Part shown: in pieces, positions 6,573-11,206 of the stretch
Numbering within the stretch: the first letter of the stretch is position 1
How the letters are laid out: every line of letters starts with the position of its first letter
NCBI GenBank assembly: GCA_915070235.1
Contig: CAJZFM010000046.1
Location: 1 to 11,206 of the forward strand
Length of the DNA stretch: 11,206 bases
Direction: 5' to 3'
From: an uncultured Capnocytophaga sp.
GTDB lineage: Bacteria; Bacteroidota; Bacteroidia; Flavobacteriales; Flavobacteriaceae
The notes under the pieces: model-generated
Databases searched by the model: none
Told to the model about the DNA's origin: nothing
The model's input: only the letters and a program-made list of their open reading frames with translations
Position numbers and translations under genes: made by a program

Positions 6573-8438
6573 CTATTTATTAATAGAGAAAGGTCGTCCA
6601 GAGTAAGGCTTGGCATATTCGTCCTCCAAGCTCTTTTCTATCATTCTTTTCTCAAGGTCTTTTCTTTTTACATTTTTAGTGAGGTATTCCTCTATCATTA
6701 GTGAGGCGATAGGCCCTGCGATACGGGCACCGAAGTAACCATTTTCTACCACCACCACTATGGCAATCTTGGGGTCTTCTATAGGTGCCATAGCCATGAA
6801 TATGGAGTGGTCGGTCAGCTGCATACGCTTGCCATTGACCCTGATATAGTTCTCGGCTGTCCCTGTCTTGGCCGCTACATTGATACTATCTATTTGGGTG
6901 CCTCTGGAGGTTCCTCCCGTATAGGAGAGGTTCATACCTCGTATGATAGGGTCAAAGTATTTAGGGTCAATACGGGTGTGCTTTTTCTGGGTGTATTGGG
7001 TAAAAGGGGTCGTTTCCCCTCCTATTTTTTTCACCACATGAGGGGTATAGTACCAGCCCTTATTGGCAATAGCCGATAGGGCATTGGCCAGTTGCAAAGG
7101 AGTTACCAGTACCTCTCCCTGCCCTATACCATTGGAGATATTGGAGGTGGCTCGCCATCCGTTCTCTCCATATTGTCGGTTATAGAAAGCAGCATCGGGC
7201 AGATAGCCTTTGCGACCAATAGGAAAGTCACTACCTAAGTAAGTTCCAAAACCAAAACTCTTTAAGTCCTCAGCCCAAGCGGTCAGCCCCTCGGCAGGGG
7301 TAGGGTATTTTTCTAAGATCTTGCGGTATTCGTGGGCAAAATAGGCGTTGCAGGAGGTGGCAATGGCATGGATCATATCAAGTGGAGAGGCATGCCCGTG
7401 GCACTTCATCACCCGGTTTCCGTAGTGGTAGCCACCATTGCAGGAGACCAAGGTGTTGGGGGTCATCACCCCTTCTTGTAGGCCAAGCAAGGCTGTGAAA
7501 GGTTTGAAGGTAGAACCAGGAGGATACTCAGCCAAGAGGGCACGGTCAAAAAGTGGCTTGGCGATAGAGTCATTGTACAGCAGGGTGTAGTTCTCCGAAC
7601 GCTTGCGCCCTACCAGTAGATTGGGATCATAGGAAGGGGCGGAGACAAGCGCTAAGATCTCCCCTGTCTTGGGTTCTATAGCCACAATACTGCCACGCTT
7701 ACACTGCATAAGAGTCTCTCCATAGCGCTGCAAATCGTCGTCTATGGTCAGTTCTAAGGACTTACCCGCTACAGGGAGGGTGTCATAAATACCATTTTTA
7801 TAAGAGCCAATCACGCGGTTGAACTTGTCCTTTTGTAGGTAACGTACCCCTTTCTTGCCTCTGAGAAAGTCCTCATATTGCTTCTCTACTCCTTGTCGGC
7901 CAATGATTTCGCCTGCCAAATAGTAAGGGTTGTTCTTCAGTTCCCAATCATTCACCTCACTGATGTAGCCCAATACATTGGCACCACTGAAAGTCTCATA
8001 GTGTCGGAGCAAACGCTTTTGTACAAAGAAGCCAGAGAACTTTCGGAGTTTTTCTTGCAAAGGGGCGTACTCTTCCTTGGAGAGTTGGCTAACTAAAACT
8101 GAAGGCTTGCGGTAAGAATATTTCTTAGCCTTGTCCAAACTCTCGCGGAACTGTTCTATACTGATATTCACCAGCGAACAAAACTCTAAGGTATCCAAGG
8201 GCTTTACCTCACGTGGTACCACCATGATATCATAAGCAGACTGGTTGGAAACCAGTAGCTTACCATTTCTATCATAGATATACCCGCGTTCTGGGTAATC
8301 ATAAGACACCTCTATAGCCACATCTTTAGCAATATTGTCTTTGCGAGTGTCTTTATCAAGTATTTGTAAATAGAAAAGTCGAATTAATATAGAGATCGTT
8401 CCTACACAGATAATAAAAGGGAGGAATATTTTTTTCAT
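6573..8438 (-). CDS. mrdA: Penicillin-binding protein 2, elongation-specific transpeptidase
   Basis: Class B PBP that cross-links peptidoglycan made by RodA; target of beta-lactams such as mecillinam in other bacteria. The 621 residues comprise a short cytoplasmic N-terminus, one membrane helix (about 4-25), a dimerisation or pedestal region opening with RGYIYDRNG (51-59), and the transpeptidase domain. The three active-site motifs are intact: SxxK as S309-T-F-K312, SxN as S362-C-N364 and KTG at 524-526. GQGEV at 439-443 is also typical. The length is normal for the family. Immediate linkage to rodA supports the PBP2 (not PBP3) assignment. The region upstream should contain mreD if this were a standard mreBCD-mrdA-rodA operon, but the sequence changes character just before the start codon. 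Confidence 0.96.
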   Translation of the reverse strand: MKKIFLPFIICVGTISILIRLFYLQILDKDTRKDNIAKDVAIEVSYDYPERGYIYDRNGKLLVSNQSAYDIMVVPREVKPLDTLEFCSLVNISIEQFRESLDKAKKYSYRKPSVLVSQLSKEEYAPLQEKLRKFSGFFVQKRLLRHYETFSGANVLGYISEVNDWELKNNPYYLAGEIIGRQGVEKQYEDFLRGKKGVRYLQKDKFNRVIGSYKNGIYDTLPVAGKSLELTIDDDLQRYGETLMQCKRGSIVAIEPKTGEILALVSAPSYDPNLLVGRKRSENYTLLYNDSIAKPLFDRALLAEYPPGSTFKPFTALLGLQEGVMTPNTLVSCNGGYHYGNRVMKCHGHASPLDMIHAIATSCNAYFAHEYRKILEKYPTPAEGLTAWAEDLKSFGFGTYLGSDFPIGRKGYLPDAAFYNRQYGENGWRATSNISNGIGQGEVLVTPLQLANALSAIANKGWYYTPHVVKKIGGETTPFTQYTQKKHTRIDPKYFDPIIRGMNLSYTGGTSRGTQIDSINVAAKTGTAENYIRVNGKRMQLTDHSIFMAMAPIEDPKIAIVVVVENGYFGARIAGPIASLMIEEYLTKNVKRKDLEKRMIEKSLEDEYAKPYSGRPFSINK

Positions 8439-8465
8439 TATTCTATAATGCCTAATTCAGCGTGG

Positions 8466-8496
8466 CAAAAATAATCATTATCTTTGAAAATCACAA
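8466..8496 (-). promoter_or_regulatory. Candidate promoter for mrdA-rodA
   Basis: On the minus strand TTG (8496-8494) is followed after 20 bp by TATTTTTG (8473-8466), a match to TAnnTTTG. Transcription would begin about 20 nt before the mrdA ATG. A mirror-image element, TATCTTTG (8479-8486, + strand), faces it only 5 bp away, but has no partner element at the right distance. Chance matches are easy in sequence this AT-rich, and the site lies in the suspected junction. Confidence 0.35.
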
Positions 8497-8515
8497 TAAA
8501 AAAAATGTGAATTTT
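8487..8515 (-). terminator. Weak hairpin after rho
   Basis: On the + strand, AAAATCACA (8487-8495) pairs with TGTGAATTTT (8506-8515) with a single bulged base and a 10-nt A-rich loop. It begins 14 bp past the rho stop and could end the miaB-rho transcript. Stability is low and no proper T-tract follows. It overlaps the candidate mrdA promoter, and the two readings assign the same bases to different genomes, so at most one is likely right. Confidence 0.25.
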
Positions 8516-8529
8516 TACGAGAAATATTT

Positions 8530-9987
8530 TTATTTTGTTTTTTTAGCTTTATATAAATCTTCCAGTAATTCATCATTATTTTTATATTTTTTTATAAGTT
8601 CTATCAGATTTTTCATTCCTTCAACTTCTGACATTTCATTAAGCTCTCTTCTTAATTTCCAAATTTTTTCCAAATTTTCTCTTGGAATAAGAAGCTCTTC
8701 ACGTCTTGTCCCACTTTTTAGTACATCAATTGCAGGAAATATTCTTAACTGTTCCAATGTTCTGCTTAAAATGATTTCCATATTTCCTGTTCCTTTAAAT
8801 TCCTCAAAAATTACTTCGTCCATTCTACTTCCAGTTTCAACAAGAGCTGTTGCAATAATTGTAAGGCTTCCACCATTTTTTATATTTCTTGCGGCACCTA
8901 AAAATCTTTTTGGATAATAAAGGGCATTCGGATCAATTCCTCCTGAAATCAATTTTCCACTTGATGGGATTGTTATGTTATACGAACGTGCCAATCTTGT
9001 TAAGCTGTCCATTAAAATTAAAATGTCCTTCCCACGTTCCACTTGCCTTTTTGCCATTCGAAGCACATTTTCTGTAACTTCTGTATGTACTCTTGGGTCT
9101 TCATCAAAAGTAGCTGAATATACTTCCGCATCTTTTACGTTTTCTTTAATATCCGTAACTTCTTCAGGACGTTCATCAATTAACAGTATCCATACATCAA
9201 TTTCAGGATTGTATTTTATAATGTCATTTGCAAGCGTTGAAAGCAATACTGTTTTTCCAGCTTTTGGAGGTGCAACTATAAGACCTCTCTGTCCTTTTCC
9301 AATTGGCGAAATTAAGTCAATAATTCTTGAAGAAATTTCTCCGCTTCCCAAATTTAACTTCTCATCTGGATATGATGGCACTAAATCGTCAAAATATGGA
9401 CGTTCGAGTGATTTTTCAGGCAAATCTCCATTTACTAGCAGTACTTTTAAAATTCCATAATTCTTCTCTGTGCCAATTGGTATTCTTAATTCTCCAAATA
9501 CAATATCTTCATTTCTTAGGAAAAATCTTTTTATTTGTGACATTGAAACATAAACATCAGGACCAATTGAAGTATTTCTCAAAAATCCATAATTTCCATC
9601 TCCAATTACATCCAGCTTCCCAAATCCATAAGTTTTTCCTCTTTCTTCCCCTTTTTTAATCAAAATAGCATTTATAAGTTCAAGTTTTGACATTCCTGAA
9701 AAATTTTCAATTTTATATTCTTTTGCCATTTTCTTTAGTTTTGTCACATTTTGTGAAAGAATATCCTTTATCATTTCCTCTTCAAGATTCAAATTTTCTG
9801 AACTATTTTTTTTCTCTGTTTCTTCTTCTTTTTCAATTTGTTTTTTTTCTTCTAAATTTTCGCTAAGTCCTGAAATTTCCTTTGTTTCCGACGCTTTCGG
9901 ACGTCCTCTTTTCTTTTTTACAGGTTCAATCTGCTCTTGCTGATTTTTTCCCATCTCGACTTCTATCTCTGTTTCCTTTTTCTTCAT
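8530..9987 (-). CDS. rho: Transcription termination factor Rho
   Basis: Hexameric RNA-dependent ATPase that ends transcription by pulling RNA from the elongation complex. Of the 485 residues, 1-70 are a Lys/Glu-rich, low-complexity extension with an AT-hook-like KKKRGRPKA (24-32). A helical Rho N domain follows (about 72-112), then the RNA-binding cold-shock-like domain (about 120-195). The ATPase core contains Walker A APPKAGKT (239-246), catalytic-glutamate segment DERPEEVT (271-278), Walker B DILILMDS (321-328), Q-loop SSGKLISGG (342-350), and SR (408-409) at the place of the arginine finger. All key residues are present. The ATG follows the miaB stop with no gap, behind GGAGG. Base composition and the ribosome binding site differ sharply from the genes to the left and suggest Fusobacteriota, Leptotrichia-like. 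Confidence 0.97.
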   Translation of the reverse strand: MKKKETEIEVEMGKNQQEQIEPVKKKRGRPKASETKEISGLSENLEEKKQIEKEEETEKKNSSENLNLEEEMIKDILSQNVTKLKKMAKEYKIENFSGMSKLELINAILIKKGEERGKTYGFGKLDVIGDGNYGFLRNTSIGPDVYVSMSQIKRFFLRNEDIVFGELRIPIGTEKNYGILKVLLVNGDLPEKSLERPYFDDLVPSYPDEKLNLGSGEISSRIIDLISPIGKGQRGLIVAPPKAGKTVLLSTLANDIIKYNPEIDVWILLIDERPEEVTDIKENVKDAEVYSATFDEDPRVHTEVTENVLRMAKRQVERGKDILILMDSLTRLARSYNITIPSSGKLISGGIDPNALYYPKRFLGAARNIKNGGSLTIIATALVETGSRMDEVIFEEFKGTGNMEIILSRTLEQLRIFPAIDVLKSGTRREELLIPRENLEKIWKLRRELNEMSEVEGMKNLIELIKKYKNNDELLEDLYKAKKTK

Positions 9988-11206
9988 TTATTCCTCCACC
10001 AGCTCTCCATATAATGTCCATGTTTTAGCATCATAGATTCTTGTTTTTACAAATTTTCCCTTTAAATCTTTTCTATCACTTTTAAACAAAACTATTTTAT
10101 GTGTAGAACTTCTTCCAGTCAACATTTCAGGATTTTTTCTGCTTGGTCCTTCAACAAGTACTTTTACAATTTTCCCTAAATATTTTTGGCTTTCTTCCTT
10201 TGCCTTCATATTCTGTAATCTCATAAGCTGTTGCAATCTCTCATTTTTTACCTGCTCATCAACCTGTCCTCCCATCGTAGCTGCAGGAGTTCCAGTTCTT
10301 TTAGAATACATAAACATAAACGCATTTTCAAATCCAACTTCATTCACAACATCCATCGTGTCTTGAAAATCTTCATCTGTTTCCCCTGGAAAACCTACGA
10401 TAATATCTGTTGTAAGCCCAATATCAGGTACTTTCTCCTTAATTTTTTTAGCAAGTGCAATAAATTCCTCTTTTGTGTATCCTCTGTTCATTGCATCCAA
10501 AATTTTCGTAGATCCTGATTGTAGTGGTAAATGTAACATTCTCGCTATTTTAGGATTTCTTGCAATTGTATCAATTACTTCGTCACTAAAGTCTTTTGGA
10601 TGTGGCGACACATATTTTATCCAGAAATCTCCTTCTACATTTGCACTTTGCTCCAGCAACTCTGCAAAATTATCTTCTCCATTTGCAAAATCACTTCCAT
10701 ATGAATTTACATTCTGTCCTAAAAATAATATTTCCCTGTATCCTTTTTTTGTATATTGCTCAACATCCCTGACAACTTCGTTAAGAGGTACAGAACGCTC
10801 CATTCCACGTACATAAGGAACTATGCAAAATGTACAATAATTATTGCATCCATAAGTTATTGAAATAGAAGCAACAATATCATCACCAAAATCTGCATCT
10901 ACCCTTGTTGGCAATTCATCCTCATCATCCACCATAACAATATGTGTTTCTTCCCCAGATTCAATTCTTTCTAAAATATCAGGAATTCTTCCTATATTCT
11001 GATTTCCAAGAACCAAATCGACATAAGGCGTTTTTTTAATAAATTCATCTCTTACCTCTTGAGCAAGACATCCTGTAACACCAATAATCATTTTCCCATC
11101 TTTTTCTTCCTTTATTCTCTTCAAATCTCCAAGTTTTCCATACACCTTAACAGCTGCTCCTTCTCTTACTGTACAAGTATTCAAAAATACCAAATCCGTA
11201 TTTTCA
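9988..11206 (-). CDS. miaB: MiaB, tRNA methylthiotransferase (5' end outside window)
   Basis: Radical-SAM enzyme that converts i6A37 to ms2i6A37 in tRNAs reading UNN codons, using two iron-sulfur clusters. Counting from the first full codon at the right edge (Glu, 11205-11203), Cys11 (LNTC) and Cys46 (GCLAQE) are the second and third cluster ligands of the UPF0004 domain. The first ligand lies off the window. CNNYCTFC gives the radical-SAM cysteines 120, 124 and 127. LGQNVNSYG (162-170) separates MiaB from RimO and MtaB. A TRAM RNA-binding domain closes the protein (about 337-402). Open reading continues to the edge (ENTDL before VFLNTC), so a TTG start at 11193 is not real; some 30-40 N-terminal residues are probably missing. 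The last codons carry the rho ribosome binding site. Confidence 0.95.
   Translation of the reverse strand, partial: ENTDLVFLNTCTVREGAAVKVYGKLGDLKRIKEEKDGKMIIGVTGCLAQEVRDEFIKKTPYVDLVLGNQNIGRIPDILERIESGEETHIVMVDDEDELPTRVDADFGDDIVASISITYGCNNYCTFCIVPYVRGMERSVPLNEVVRDVEQYTKKGYREILFLGQNVNSYGSDFANGEDNFAELLEQSANVEGDFWIKYVSPHPKDFSDEVIDTIARNPKIARMLHLPLQSGSTKILDAMNRGYTKEEFIALAKKIKEKVPDIGLTTDIIVGFPGETDEDFQDTMDVVNEVGFENAFMFMYSKRTGTPAATMGGQVDEQVKNERLQQLMRLQNMKAKEESQKYLGKIVKVLVEGPSRKNPEMLTGRSSTHKIVLFKSDRKDLKGKFVKTRIYDAKTWTLYGELVEE
9993..9997 (-). promoter_or_regulatory. rho: Shine-Dalgarno for rho, inside miaB
   Basis: GGAGG on the minus strand lies 5 nt before the rho ATG and is formed by the penultimate miaB codons (GTG GAG GAA). 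The miaB TAA directly abuts the ATG, so the two genes are probably translationally coupled. It is the only clear Shine-Dalgarno before any gene start in the window; the five genes at 154-8438 have none, as is usual in Bacteroidota. Confidence 0.75.

Larger units (their letters stand above)
8439..8529. other. Suspected junction between two genomes
   Basis: To the left, codon use is balanced and no gene has a Shine-Dalgarno. To the right, coding sequence is strongly AT-biased (third positions mostly A or T) and rho has GGAGG. Neighbouring genes belong to different functional sets. The 91 bp between them hold a candidate Bacteroidota promoter (8466-8496) and a weak hairpin (8487-8515), so the exact break cannot be fixed by eye. 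A short minus-strand frame runs through to a TAA that overlaps the mrdA ATG (TAATG, 8440-8436), but its peptide is not recognisable. Either an assembly chimera or a genuine insertion would give this picture; I favour the chimera. Confidence 0.7.

Noticed and set aside
6569-6616. Upstream start for RodA adding 16 residues
   Set aside because: The extension lies inside mrdA and carries no family feature, while the ATG at 6568 begins directly with the first membrane helix.
8438-8529. Minus-strand frame ending in a TAATG overlap as the tail of mreD
   Set aside because: About 30 codons of low-complexity AT-rich sequence with an acidic, unrecognised ending; it may cross an artificial junction, so it is not called as a gene.
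11191-11193. TTG as start codon of MiaB
   Set aside because: The frame stays open to the window edge, and a start here would remove the first cluster cysteine needed by MiaB.

Overview
The window looks like two unrelated bacterial genomes joined near positions 8440-8530. The left three quarters are of the Bacteroidota type, most likely an oral Flavobacteriia such as Capnocytophaga. Its genes have no Shine-Dalgarno sequences, promoters fit the TTTG-N19/20-TAnnTTTG pattern, and the protein types fit. The right quarter (rho and miaB) is much more AT-rich, has a strong GGAGG ribosome binding site, and codes for Lys/Glu/Ile-rich proteins of the Fusobacteriota (Leptotrichia-like) kind. The taxon names are inferred from protein style and expression signals, not from a database search.

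Layout. Positions 1-153 hold a possible C-terminal tail of a + strand gene, a long inverted repeat and a run of 7-bp repeats. Positions 154-4486 hold two tandem minus-strand genes for prolyl oligopeptidase lipoproteins (S9A), probably one operon driven by a Bacteroidota-type promoter at 4557-4587. Positions 4487-4864 are a divergent intergenic region with a second promoter facing right, toward a small unrecognised gene (4865-5302, + strand). That gene ends exactly where rodA ends on the other strand. rodA (5303-6568) and mrdA/PBP2 (6573-8438) form a minus-strand pair, with mrdA upstream. Positions 8439-8529 are the suspected junction. rho (8530-9987) and miaB (9988 to beyond the right edge) form a second, tightly coupled minus-strand operon.

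How the genes work together. RodA (glycosyltransferase) and PBP2 (transpeptidase) are the cognate synthase pair of the cell-elongation machinery, and their adjacency is the classical mre/mrd arrangement; mreD, often found just before the PBP2 gene, is not seen. The two oligopeptidases are probably anchored in the cell envelope and cut short proline-containing peptides, as expected of a peptide-scavenging oral bacterium. Rho (transcription termination) and MiaB (tRNA methylthiolation) are housekeeping proteins with no functional link to the left part.

The most notable observations are the taxonomic break, in-phase heptanucleotide repeats that run into the ends of both peptidase genes, and the uneven divergence of the two peptidases. 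I saw no clear evidence of a new multi-gene system, CRISPR array, tRNA, rRNA or insertion sequence.
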